A DNA stretch of 64,000 nt from Pyrrhosoma nymphula (taxonomy: Eukaryota > Arthropoda > Insecta > Odonata > Coenagrionidae), in contig OY754338.1 in the NCBI GenBank assembly GCA_963573305.1, positions 45,597,531 to 45,661,530 of the forward strand, in the 5' to 3' direction. Each line of letters opens with the position of its first letter. Within the stretch, counting starts at the first letter, position 1. Both the position numbers and the translations under genes were made by a program. The notes beneath the pieces were generated by a model that was not told the DNA's origin, searched no databases, and worked only from the letters and a program-made list of their open reading frames with translations. Shown piece by piece: positions 11,554 to 22,167 of this stretch.

Positions 11554-12608
11554 GGGGCCATTCAAGTATTATTTAAGGCAATTTTGGCCGCTTTTTAGCA
11601 CCTCCCCTTCCCCATGTAAGACAACGTAAGATTTCATGAACCCATCCCCTCCCTATCTTACGTAAGTTGCCATATATTTTTAGAACCATTCACATAGATA
11701 ACGATATACTTATGTGTGATTCCCAGTCCAAGTATGCAAAAATTCAACTCACTCCTTCCAGGGCTTTTATTTTTTACATAATAATAAATAAATTTAGAAG
11801 TATGGTCTTTTAGCCTGATATCGATATCGGTTTTCGAGATTTCGCGATTTACAGCAAATGCAAATAAATTATCATACGTTTTTCTGTAATTTAGCGTCAA
11901 GTCAAGCGTACCGCCACCGCAGTAATCCAACAACAAAATTTTTTTTCTCCAACAATAATGAAAAATATGATCGATCTAAGAAGTGACAATAAACTTAGGG
12001 GCTATTCAAGTATTACGTAAGGCGATTTTTACCACTTTTTAACCCCCCATTTAAGGCAACGTATGATTTCACGAACCCTCCCCTCCCAACCATGCGTAAG
12101 TTATCAGACATTATTGAAACTATGGAGGATTCTATGTCAAAATTCCCAAAAGCTGACCTTATCACGAATATCGATAACTCTTTTTGACATATTATGAATC
12201 GCTGCATGCAAAAATCGCAAAACATGTGATCTATGAAAATGCGGCATCTCCAAACAAATGAATGCAACGAATTGGTTGTACGATTTTCTATAGTTTAGCA
12301 TACATGCAGGCGTACGGCCGTTTTGTCCAGATTTGTCCGACAAAAATAATTTTAAAAATAGATAAAAATACGACTTCAGAAGTGACTTATATCTTACGCA
12401 ATACTGTCTCTGATACCCTCACTCCCTATTTAAGATAACGTAAGAAAAGCCCAACCACCCTCCCTCCCCAAAACGTCTTACGTAATACTTAAATGGCCCC
12501 TTACGTAAGATTGTTTCGGACCTCCTAACTCCCCTACGTAAATCAACGCAAGGAATACTCAACCCCCCTCTCACCCCAAATCGTCTTACGTAATACTTGA
12601 ATGTCCCC
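11554..12608. mobile_element. MITE 1 (outer), split by a second copy
   Basis: The left end GGGGCCATTCAAGTATTA and the right end, which reads TACTTGAATGTCCCC, form terminal inverted repeats of about 24 bp. CAA flanks both ends (11551-11553 and 12609-12611), a possible 3-bp target duplication. Interior sequence resembles MITE 2. No transposase is encoded; the minus-strand open frames at 11658-11936 and 12137-12343 share a LNYRK(T/S)Y string only because the two elements are homologous. Confidence 0.7.
11998..12500. mobile_element. MITE 2 (inner), with TTA duplication
   Basis: The ends GGGGCTATTCAAGTATTACG and, on the right, CTTACGTAATACTT plus AAATGGCCCC are inverted repeats matching those of MITE 1. 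TTA flanks both sides (11995-11997 and 12501-12503). Removing the element plus one TTA restores a continuous alignment of MITE 1 with MITE 2. A 3-bp TTA duplication is typical of PIF/Harbinger transposition. Confidence 0.75.
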
Positions 12609-14931
12609 CAAGCCTAGTATAGCAACAATATTTTATTATTTTTTTACAAAAAAAATCTGACCTTTAATTTCTGGCGCCGCCGAAACTTTGCAGTGCCTTC
12701 CTCCTCTATGACTGTGATGAATGGTAACCCGCTTCAGGCTGGAGGAAGAAGGTGATCACTGACGGTGGGTTTCATTTGAGGTCTTCCTTCTTGGCGGATC
12801 TACGGGAACTATGGTGGAGCGAGACTGCTCTTGGATGAGACACTCGTCATCGCTGAATTCATGACGAAGCGCTAGGTGCCGCGCAGTTGGTAGCGATGAA
12901 CTAAATCTCTAAAAATTGTTTATCAACTCGCACTCACGAAAACAAACTTCAGTCGTTTCACGGTAAGAGCAGACAGTGTTCGAGTTGAAGCACTTGATAT
13001 ATACAGCTGTATAAATATCGTCCTTAAGATTGACCTCCCGATTTCTCCGCCAATCAATGGCGAGGAATAGTTCTGGCCGAAGAACCTATTGGCCTAGCAA
13101 TTAGTTGGACCTCAGAACTATTTTTATTCAGGTCAATTCCCAGCAATCGGCAACAGGCTCTGATCTGAAGAGGCGTCTTGCAATGGCTCCAAAACGTCAA
13201 CACCAAAAATACGAACCAACACGGTGACACCAGGAAGTCATCCAACCAGAAGCAATCCATGACTGTGAAAGCCTTCAGCAGGAACACTATGCTTGACTTC
13301 CCCGCAAACTAGCCGTGCCATCGCGGGACGTCTGTTTTGGCGATACACCAAGAAGAGGATAACAGACATCAAGTAGTCCTACAGTCCCATGCGGATGAAC
13401 ACAGCATTTGAAAATCGGATAGGCATTCCTCCACTAGACGTCACACATATGGAACTCCATTCAACCCGTAGCCACATATGACTCGCTGAGGCAGGGCGCC
13501 CACTGAGGAAGCGTGACGGCGCGGGCGGCGCAGCGAAGGTTTGATACTGCCGAGGCGGGCAGACAGCGTGGCGTCGTTAGAAAAATTAAACTGTGTTTTG
13601 GCATCCGGCAACGCTCACAAAGCGGGCGGTACGCACAGTGGGCTGAAGTCGAAAAAAACTGGCCAAAAGTCAAAAAGTGATTTTTTTCAAGCCAGGAAGC
13701 TGAAACTTTGCATAAATATTAAAAAGACATATGCATGCGATGACGTAAAGACTTTTCCTGAGTAATCTGCAATTAACAATTTGACTGAGGTCAAAGTTGC
13801 ACAAATGTCGCGAAAATGGTCTACACTCAATTTTCTCACGAATTCTTCAATATCAAGCCCTTGCTAAGCCTTTATGGGTAAAGAATTGGAATAAAAAGTG
13901 ACGCAGTAAAATGAAACCTTTTTTCATCTTTGTTTTAATGTAGTCTACTTACATTTTTGTCATTATTTACCAAAGATATTAAACAAAATGACGGACCCTC
14001 ATTTTTGGTCATTTTTTTAATACATGTAGAGAAATAGTTATTTGCATCACCGAGCATCGCGATGTAACTTATATGGGTAAACTACAAAGCTTCCACAGTG
14101 CGAATCCCATGAGTTATGCTGCGACCGTTTGCGATGCTGAATTTCACATCAGATTTTCGATCGCGCGGTTGAGTCTAGTCCAACCCGCCTGCAACGGGGA
14201 GTAAGGTGGCGCGGCAAGTGTGTGGAATGGATTGTAGCCGCATCCACTCCGCCATGGAGATTTTCGTGATACAAACATTGAAAAGAGCCTCCATGTATTA
14301 TATTTTGGAGAAATCGCGGAAAAAATTATGCATTTTGTCACGTAGGGTAAAGGTTTAGGAGGTACTGAAAGACTGCTTTCTTCGGGTGCACCGTGGGCGT
14401 TTCTCTTTTTAGCAACTTGACATCGCCTACTGACGAATAGGTACACTTTTAACGGAAATAGCATGCATACCACACAAGATTATTGTCTCTTCGAGGCCAC
14501 CAACCCACAGCTGGTGTCGCACGGCTGCAACTCCCCCGCCCCCTGCAATGCAGTTGGGCGGACGGCTAAGGGTCGTTTATTGGCACCGTGGAGCCCTTTT
14601 CTCGGTTACTTGCGCATATTTTTGAGAGAACGTTTTCGATTCTCCAAAGAAATGCACTAAAGCATTCAGTTTATTTTTTCTGTGGTGTGAAACAGTAGTT
14701 TTTTTAATAGCTCGGGTTTCACTCGTATTGGTGTCAGTATTGGATATCTCGAAATTCCCTCTACAACTCGTAGTGGTGTGGATACGTTGCTAGCCACTTG
14801 AAGAATCCCCGATTTTTCAAGGTATATACTTTATAAGGACAACCTGTTGTCTATATTTTTAAATGGTCAATTTGTAATAACGTCTATGGCGTTATTTATA
14901 TATTCAATTACTTTTAATCACGTGACTATTA
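12609..14931. other. intergenic DNA, moderate GC, no recognised gene
   Basis: GC is higher than in the neighbourhood around 12660-13560 and 14140-14640. Open frames here (for example 13054-13287, 13541-13765, 14144-14473, 14463-14660) have no motif I recognise and lack the codon pattern of a conserved protein. Confidence 0.4.
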
Positions 14932-15079
14932 ATGCAGAATCCTTTATATTATGCCAATTCGCTTTTCGAATTTATTTTAAGTTATCCTCGATTGTACGAC
15001 CATACCCGTGAAGACTACACAAGAAGACATGTGCAAGTAAAGGCGTGGAAAGAGATCGCTACAAAGTTAGGAGATAAAG
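14932..15079 (+). CDS. orphan exon of a MADF-domain protein
   Basis: The frame reads LFEFILSYPRLYDHTREDY and then VKAWKEIATKLGDK, which fits the first half of a MADF domain (a Myb/SANT-like DNA-binding fold): a hydrophobic helix with YPxLYD, an acidic/Tyr pair, then the AWxEIAxxLG helix. An in-frame ATG lies at 14932 and a possible donor (AAAG then GTGAC) follows 15079; the frame otherwise stops at 15106-15108. A possible acceptor (TTTTAAG) lies within the domain, so the true 5' border is unclear. The second half of the domain (a W-x-x-L-R helix) was not found downstream to 17 kb. MADF proteins are abundant in insects both as host transcription factors and in transposon-derived genes, so this may be either an exon of an undetected gene or a relic. 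Confidence 0.5.
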
Positions 15080-16454
15080 GTGACTTTTTAACTGTTTTTA
15101 ATGTGTGACGACAAATGTGTGTGTTTAATTTTCGTGTTTAGTTTCTATGAAGGGGTTACAACATTAAAAAATAAAAAATAATAAAGTGAACTGCTTCACC
15201 AATTTAGGTACTTATATTAAGTTTTAAGATAGGGTTGAAGTTAGCTAAAGACAAAACTTCGAAAACTGTGATGGGTAGAATTCTCTCAACTGGTCAGGTG
15301 GGCACTCTTTTTATTTCTGACTATAATGTCGCATTGTCTTTATGTCTTGTCGCATTGTCTCTTTTTATTTCGGACTATATGTCGCATTTTCGAGTTAATC
15401 GTTGAATTCTAAAAAAAAGATGCCATGTGAAGGTTGTTGTATGAAGCTCAACCTCCTGAAGCACCGCGGTAAAAACTATTATTTTTTTATTTTGTGTAGG
15501 TTCAATCTCGGTGTTCACTGGTAAGCCGAATGGATCTTGTTATGCTGAGTTATACGTGCGCGTAGCATATTCATATTGAAGTAAAGTTTAATAAATCCGT
15601 AGCGTATGAATCAGTTGATGTAAACCCACCATGGTTAATTTTTGCAAGTTGAAAGTAACTCGGCATATGTAAACTGACTTTTTGGATATCAAGGATTTCG
15701 GATTTTAGATCTCATTTTATGAATTTAACGTGTTCAGTAGTTAAGTAATGAAACATATTTTAACTTTTATAACCAGAACAGCTGGACTCTATGAAAGAGC
15801 ATATAGAGTGACTGAACACAACGTTAGATATCTTGCCGGTCAACAAAAACAATTTTTCTGTTAAGATACGCATCGCACGCAATTAAGATCTGAACGCATA
15901 AAATATTTCCGTTAGTCAGTAAGTTTAAGTATTTGGAATAATTGGTAGTACCTTTTCAATTAGTAAACACCTTCTGGAGCTTTGACCCGCAAATCTACCG
16001 CTGTAGTTTGTATTCGAAGAACGGGTTGGTAATTGAAAGTTAATATTATGACGGGTACAAGTTTCTGGTTTCATAATGTAGACGGTATTTAACCGATCTG
16101 GATAAATATTTTACTGCTTAAAAGTATTAAATACACCGCCACAAGCCAAGCACTTTTCTTTCCAGTACGAATGCACCCAATGCAGACGTACATGGCGCCA
16201 TGTCGAGCAGTCCATCCTCCGAGGACGACATAGCGACTGGGTGTAACAAGCGGCGGGTTCACATGGGCGTTCCACCCTCTGCTCGCCGCGCCAGCGCTGT
16301 ACCTCCGCTCCATCGCCGCCGCGCCTCTTCCATCTTGCTGTAGCCGCCTCCTCAGTTGGCACCCTGCCTAGACGCGGCTCGTTTTTTTTTCAACTATCGC
16401 CCGATCGCAGGCCAGCTCTAGAATGAGATCGGAAATGCTCCTTCAGCTTCCTTC
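15080..16454. other. intergenic DNA, nothing recognised
   Basis: AT-rich, with a GC-rich patch at 16180-16380. Overlapping minus-strand frames there (16089-16362) show no motif. No element ends are visible. Confidence 0.4.
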
Positions 16455-16605
16455 CCTTTCATGGCTCCTACCCTTCAACCTATCTGACATGAGTGGTCCT
16501 ACCAGCAGCAACTATTACAGCTCGCATCAGTCCCGCTCTAGGGGTAATTGGAACGCGAAAGCCTTTCCACCGCGTCAAGGTTGTGATCAAAGAGAATGTT
16601 TGGAA
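16455..16605 (-). mobile_element. 5'-end fragment of the RTE-like LINE
   Basis: Matches the 5' untranslated end of the RTE-like elements at 33000-33100 and 44950-45130. Shared blocks are GGCTCCTACCCTTCAACC, TATCTG(A/G)CATG(A/G)GTGG, CTCTAGGGGT and CC(A/G)(C/T)GTCAAGG, in the same orientation. No coding part of the LINE follows. Confidence 0.65.
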
Positions 16606-17103
16606 TCCCTAGTACAGAAAAGTTGATCATCGGTCAATTATTACCTATTCTTCACTATTATTTTTTTTCGGATTATAAGACAAGCGTTTGAATGATTAGC
16701 ATTAACCCATGGACTTACGTAATATCACATAACCGGTCATATTGGCCAGTCATATTTTTTCCTTACTTCTAAATTGATTTTTGTGATTCCTGCGACTGAT
16801 ACAATTCAGACAATGCATGTAGAGGATTATGACGGCAAAAGGATAGTTTGAGGGGCAATTAGTAATCGTGATGTTCTCTTTCCAACACAACGCATGCAAT
16901 AGGACTCGCCCTAAAAGCTATACATCAATATTGTCTTTCACTATGTAACTTAAGTGACTCTTTCTATTTAACTTCTTCATTATGCAACTTATTGAAATGA
17001 AGTATAGTTAAACATACCATTCAAAAACCACATGGCTTATAATAGGCATAAATAGACTTCTTACTGAAAGAATAAAGTGAAAATATTTAGTTATTTATTT
17101 TAG

Positions 17104-17547
17104 TTGAAGAATTGCAAATGAGACGAATTGAAACGGCGCGATTAGTGGCGGAGTGGGGACTGGTTCTTCCACCATGACAATGCACCAGCTCACACAGCCA
17201 TTACTGTGCGTGATTTTTTAGTGAAAAACTGCATGACACCGCTTCCTAAGCCACCCTAATCACCAGATCTAGGTTCTCGTGATTTCTCTTTGTTCTGCCG
17301 GATGAAAAAAGAGCTGAAAGGGAAACGTTTTGCAGACATTCCGGAGGTGAAAAGAAAATCGAAGGCGGCGCTGCAAGGCATCTGAAAGAACGAGTACCAA
17401 AGGTGTTTCGCGCAGTGGAAAAAACGTTTGAACCAATGCTTTAGCGTTAATGGAGAGTACTTCGAAGGTGGCTAACGTTTTTAACTAAAAACAAAATTCT
17501 GGTATTTAAAAAAATTGTGTCCGGTTATTTTTGGGTCCCCCCTCGTA
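17104..17547 (+). pseudogene. mariner transposase, C-terminal part, dead
   Basis: The frame from 17161 to 17475 encodes WFFHHDNAPAHTA, then SPDLGSRDFSLF, then KKELKGKRF, the second and third catalytic Asp regions of a mariner transposase. Thirty-four residues separate HHD from the Asp of RDF, giving the DD34D spacing. Stops interrupt it (TAA where Tyr is usual before SPDL, and TGA near the end). Upstream to 17104 the same frame still shows RRD-stop-WRSGDW. The 3' inverted repeat region follows, with TTTTTGGGTCCCCCCTCGTA ending near 17547. The N-terminal DNA-binding domain, first Asp and left terminus are missing. Confidence 0.85.
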
Positions 17548-18177
17548 TTTGTGTAGTTTTGAACTAGAAAAAATACTTTGCAAAAGATAGAAAGTTCATC
17601 AACCTTCGTACATGTAAATATAACCCCATCTCCCTCACTTTCCTCATACTTTGAGAGACGCGGTCAAACAGGGGGCATGACCCACAGGGGCAAAGATATC
17701 CCACAGGGGCCAGCTCACCACCATATGAGGATTCCATTCACTGCCAGCTCCCCCCTCCCCCTTGCATCTCTCCCGGCAAACCCTCTCCTACATCTCCCGG
17801 CATGGAAGTATCCCACTCGGCTGACCCCTGACTCATCAGCCGAGTTTGAACGGCCCCGTGGTGAAGAGATGATAAGGGAAAAAATTTTTACGGCGGGCCA
17901 CGCCGCCGCATACAGCCTCGTGGGAGTCCCGGCGTATACCCTCCCCGCAAAACCATCCCTCACAACGCTACCTCGTTCGCCTTGATTAAACACTCAAAAC
18001 TCTCCCTTCCTTTCCCATGCCCGATCCCTGACTGACCCCGCCCACGGCAATGGCCGTGCGATACTGCGATTCATCGACTGCGATATGCGATGTTCGTGAA
18101 AAATCGCGTTGCGATAAGCAGCCGCCTATCGATCATCATCATCGCTGCCAATGAGACTTTAAACTAGGTTTGTCGAT

Positions 18178-18540
18178 GGGGAGTGTAGCTCTTATAAGTA
18201 GTAGTACTCCCCAATACTTGTATCCCTATCTGTTATCTAGTACTTACAGCACGCTGTGCATGTTTTCAGCATAATTCTTGAATCTCTGCCCGTTTATGCA
18301 GTTGCAAAATACATAAATACTAACGGTCCCTCTAACACTGGTAGGATATCTATAGTGTTGTGCATGCTTGTGAGGCTTCGCCTCGAGACAAGCATTAGCG
18401 ATTTATGCTTATGCATCAATAGTCGTAGTTAAACTAACTTTAGGGTTTAGTGAAATGCATGTTGGTGACTACTCACCCCTAGTCACACACTCTTGAGAAG
18501 GCTTGAAAGGTGTTTTGTAGATATAGATGTAGATCATTAT
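18178..18540 (+). mobile_element. LINE 3' tail, second family, copy 1
   Basis: Aligned over its whole length with 19026-19380. Shared blocks include TAGTAGTACTCC, CTAGTACTTA, GCATGTTTTCAGCATAA, GTTGCAAAAT and GTTGGTGACTACTCACCCC. It ends in TGTAGATATAGATGTAGAT, like the Jockey-like family above. The 3' stem-loop is degraded in this copy. Confidence 0.6.
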
Positions 18541-19025
18541 CAAGGCGGCTGCACACATAGAAGTAGACTTCCATGGAAGTGCTGATTTTAGCGATGTCTA
18601 GATTCGCATCAATACTTGCAGAGCATCGTTATGATTTCGCACTACTAGGATTGATTACACACGACTGAACAAGAATTTTCTGAGCATTTCTTTTTTCGGT
18701 TCGCGCCCAGGGTCTTAAGGACCCCTTGTGGGAGGAGGGGGTAAGTAAGGGTTTAGGATTCCTTTCACCCTGCCACCGCTCCCCTAATTCCTCGAGTCAT
18801 GCGCCTCAGGTGTTGTTATTTACGTCTCTTGTGGGCTTCCCGTCTCTTCGCCACATTAAGATAAAAGGGGACGTGTCTCTTGGACACGACGCATTGTGCC
18901 TCCTCCTCCACCGATAATATGCTTTGATTCGCGGAGACCGAAGGGGGAGATGGGGGGGGGGGAGGGTTGCGGCAACCCACACTTGTAATATCACTTCCAA
19001 TAATATGTAGACACTCTCATACATG

Positions 19026-19380
19026 TAGTGTAGCACTTAGTGGTAGTAGTACTCCCTACTACTTGTATCGCTATCTGCTAACTAGTACTTATACACGCCG
19101 TGCATGTTTTCAGCATAACTCTTGAATCTTTGTCCATCTATGTAGTTGCAAAATTCATAAATACTAACGTTCCCTCAACCATTGGTAGCATATCTGTAGT
19201 GCAGTGCATGCTTGTGAGGCTTTGCCTTTTGACAAACATTAGCGTTTTATGTCAATGCATAATTATTCGTAGTTACACTAACTTTAGGGTACAGTGTAAT
19301 ACATGTTGGTGACTACTCACCCCCTGCCACACACCTTTGAGGTGGCTTGCAGGGTTTTTGTAGCTTTAGATACTTCCGGT
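19026..19380 (+). mobile_element. LINE 3' tail, second family, copy 2
   Basis: Direct copy of 18178-18540 about 850 bp downstream. It keeps a good 3' stem-loop at 19322-19354 (CCCTGC with GCAGGG outside, CACC with GGTG inside). The terminal GTAGAT repeat is degraded. Confidence 0.6.
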
Positions 19381-19589
19381 TTTTTTCCCAATGTATTAAT
19401 GAGTGACCAAAATAATCAATGAATATGTGTTTATTTTGAAAATAGCCTAATATTGTCAATCATTACCTTTGTACATCGCACTGTTCGAGTCCAAATACAT
19501 TCGTGGATTTTAAACATTTGAATAAACTACTTTATATATATAAACATAAGGGCGTTGAAGTTGAGGAAAGATAGATAAATCAATGGTCA

Positions 19590-19715
19590 ATTACTGATAG
19601 ATGAACCATGACGACACCGGTGTCCACTGCTTTGGGTAGCTTTCGGGCTAAAGACCCTTCTTCAGCTCATCACCTCTTCAGAAGATCACTGCTAAAAAAT
19701 GTCACACTGGAGTTG
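19590..19715 (-). repeat. Penelope-like terminal motif
   Basis: On the minus strand GCTGAAGAAGGGTC is followed closely by GCCCGAAAGC. This form (CTGAAGA, short hairpin, CCGAAA) recurs in the terminal regions of Penelope-like elements, which often carry hammerhead ribozymes with a CUGANGA...GAAA core. The flanks show no coding sequence, and stem III and the cleavage triplet are not convincing. Identification is tentative. Confidence 0.35.
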
Positions 19716-20429
19716 AGGGTATAGGGTTTGTCTTGATACGGGGTTGGTTGTTGGGAAAAGGGATTGGTTGGAAGAAAGTGCGAGGGGTGGAGTGGGAGGG
19801 AAGGTTGATTTTAAAATTGAGATATAAGATAGCCCCCAGTGGCGGATATTGGTACGTCAGATGGAAGGGCGCGAATTATTTTCATTTTAAAGCAGTTGTT
19901 AAAGGGAAGGCTATGCGAGTTAGCGTGCTTGGCTACAGGCCACTGAAACTGTTCCATCGCGCTGCTGCTGTGATTGTTTACTCGCAAATTTAAAGGTGTG
20001 CTAATGAGACCTACGTATAAGGCCTGGCAGTGCTTGCAAGGTGGTGATATATACGTATTACATTACTCAAGGAAAAGGTTCCCTGAGTAAGTACTTGGTA
20101 TGTAATAGCCGTCACCAGGGGCGGCGTGGGTGCTCAGGGGCCCGGGCCGCTGCACGTCCAGAGGGGCCCAGTTTTTGTGGCCGTCCGAGGCTATTCTTTG
20201 ACTACTAGCTGTAATGTTGGATAGAGTATACAAAGTCACTAGTCTTTACAACATCCGCGCCACGAGAAGCTTTCCCTGCTTACGGTCTATGGGTCATTTT
20301 TGGCACATTTTCGCCACTATGTCACAAAAGAAACGAAAGCGTAGTAATACCCTAGACCTACACCAGCGGGCCTCATTACTTGTTTCAGCCACCTTCTCCG
20401 CCTCCTCTAAATTTCCTTAAGTATTTTTT

Positions 20430-20612
20430 TCTTCTCACTCATCACGCCGTGCACTTCCTTGTTCCTCTTACTCTACCTTCATCGCACTTTCTCCCTCTCT
20501 TCTACACTAACATCTCAGTCGCATGCAGTCTATTCCTGTCCTCCTCTCTCAGAGCTCACGTTTGGTGGGGCAAAATACCCACTAAATGTGGAGTCTAGGT
20601 AGGTGGAAGGGG
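20430..20612 (+). repeat. dispersed repeat, partner of 10137-10370
   Basis: See the entry at 10137-10370; this is the plus-strand copy. It ends in AGGTGGAAGGGGGCAAC. Confidence 0.5.
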
Positions 20613-20832
20613 GCAACCACATGCAAAAAAATACATGGAAAATGTATTTACACAAATTCATGCGAATAAATTCAAAATACAATCCTCATATACATTTTAA
20701 ATTCATTTAAACATAAAATGTTTAGGACATAAGTAAATACATTCCTGAAATATATTTCCCAGAATGCATTTGGCATGTATTTGAAGAAATCATTTTGAAT
20801 TATATTAACAGAAATGCATTTGAAACCCATTT

Positions 20833-20990
20833 CATGAAATCATTCTAAAACCTTTTTCTATAGATCAATCAAACAATCAATTTCATGAAATCAACCAATC
20901 AATTTCATGTAGATCAATCAATCAATTTTATGAAATCACTCTAAAACCTTTTTCTATAGAAAAAGGTTTTAGAGTGATTTCATCAATTTG
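20833..20990. repeat. tandem block and perfect 54-nt palindrome
   Basis: The unit ATGAAATCA(T/C)TCTAAAACC plus TTTTTCTATAG occurs at about 20833-20862 and again at 20930-20959. The second copy is followed at once by its exact reverse complement, making a perfect palindrome at 20930-20983 centred on CTATAG. Short ATCAATCAATCAA runs lie between and around them. The surroundings (20620-21060) are rich in ATACATTT/AAATGTAT and continue after the LINE at 25190-25250, so the LINE at 21073 inserted into this repeat. Confidence 0.8.
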
Positions 20991-21127
20991 ATTGATTTTA
21001 TTGATTCAATTGTAATGTATTTCAGGGAACCTGTTAAAATTCTATTTGAGGTAATGGGTATACCTATGATAATGAACAGAGAGGTTGTGTCCTCGCTCTC
21101 TTTCTTTGCTCGCTCGCTAAGAGCGTC

Positions 21128-21834
21128 ATGCCTCGTGCCACATGTGGCCGCCAAGTTAAGCGCGGCAGCACTCTTCAGTGTGGTACTTGCTCTGCCATAC
21201 ACCATCCAGCTTGTAAATCTCTAACCGAGGAGGATGTTAAGACTCTAGTGGACCTCCAAAAACTTTGGACCTGTGAATTGTGCCTTGGAAAAGTCAGTGT
21301 CTCGGGGTGACAACACCCCGATCAGAGGTACCAACACCATCCGCTTTGATTCTTCTGACACAGGAGCACAAATGGACGGGCAGCCTTTGTCGGAGACACC
21401 AGAGATGACAGCGATGGAGCTATTCAGTGAAGTCATGAAGAAATTAGACTCATTGAGAGAGGACCAATCGACACTCACGAACTAAGTAAGTGAGAATAGT
21501 GCTTTACTGACTAGTCTCTCAACTAGGATCCACGCAATTCAAAAAGAACTATCAGGCGTAAAAGATCTAGTCACAGTATTGCAAGAAAAAGTAAGTAATC
21601 TTGAAATTAAGACCATAAAACTAGAACAAGATTCATTAAAAAACTCTGTTGAAATAAGAGGTGTACCACTCGACGCAAACAAATCTATCGAAAGTGTTGT
21701 GTTGAACATTTGCAAATCCCTTAAAGTGGACGTGACCTTGGACGACATTGACTATACCTTTCGACCACAGTCACGCCAAAATAGTGCAGCAAAATCACAC
21801 ACACCACCTCACATTTATTGTACGCTTCGCTAGG
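21128..21834 (+). pseudogene. LINE ORF1 protein, frameshifted
   Basis: The first frame (21128-21310) has a PHD-type zinc-finger pattern: CGRQV, LQCGTC, IHHPAC, then LWTCELC. Reading moves to another frame near 21300, is cut by a TAA at 21483-21485, continues as a probable coiled coil (LQEKVSNLEIKTIKLEQD) and then VEIRGVPL, which resembles the RRM-like start of LINE ORF1 and baculovirus FP-like proteins. A further frameshift lies near 21750. Such proteins bind RNA as nucleic-acid chaperones in the element's particle. ATG at 21128 is the first in-frame start, 55 bp after the element's 5' end. Confidence 0.65.
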
Positions 21835-22167
21835 CAGGGCAAAAGGAACCAGCTCCTAACAATGCGGCGTGCCAAGAGAGATTTTAACACCAGTGACATT
21901 GGATGGCAGTCAGAGACAACACCCTCCCTTTTTCAAACTATATATATTGATGAAGCCCTTACTCAATACCATAGGAAACTTTTTGCCTAAGCCAGAGATC
22001 TAAAAAAGAAAGACAAATTGGCATTTGTATGGGTGAAAAATGGCACTATCCTTGCTAGGCAGTCGGAGGGCAGTCCCGTCTCAGCTATCTATTCACAAAA
22101 AGACCTTGATGTTTTTTTTATGAATAATGGAACTTCCCAGCAAAAGATGAAAACAAAGAATCCAGTT

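Noticed and set aside
17578..17985. 135-codon plus-strand open frame
   Set aside because: Pro/Ser/Leu-rich composition from a C-rich stretch, overlapped by an equally long frame on the other strand; no motif.
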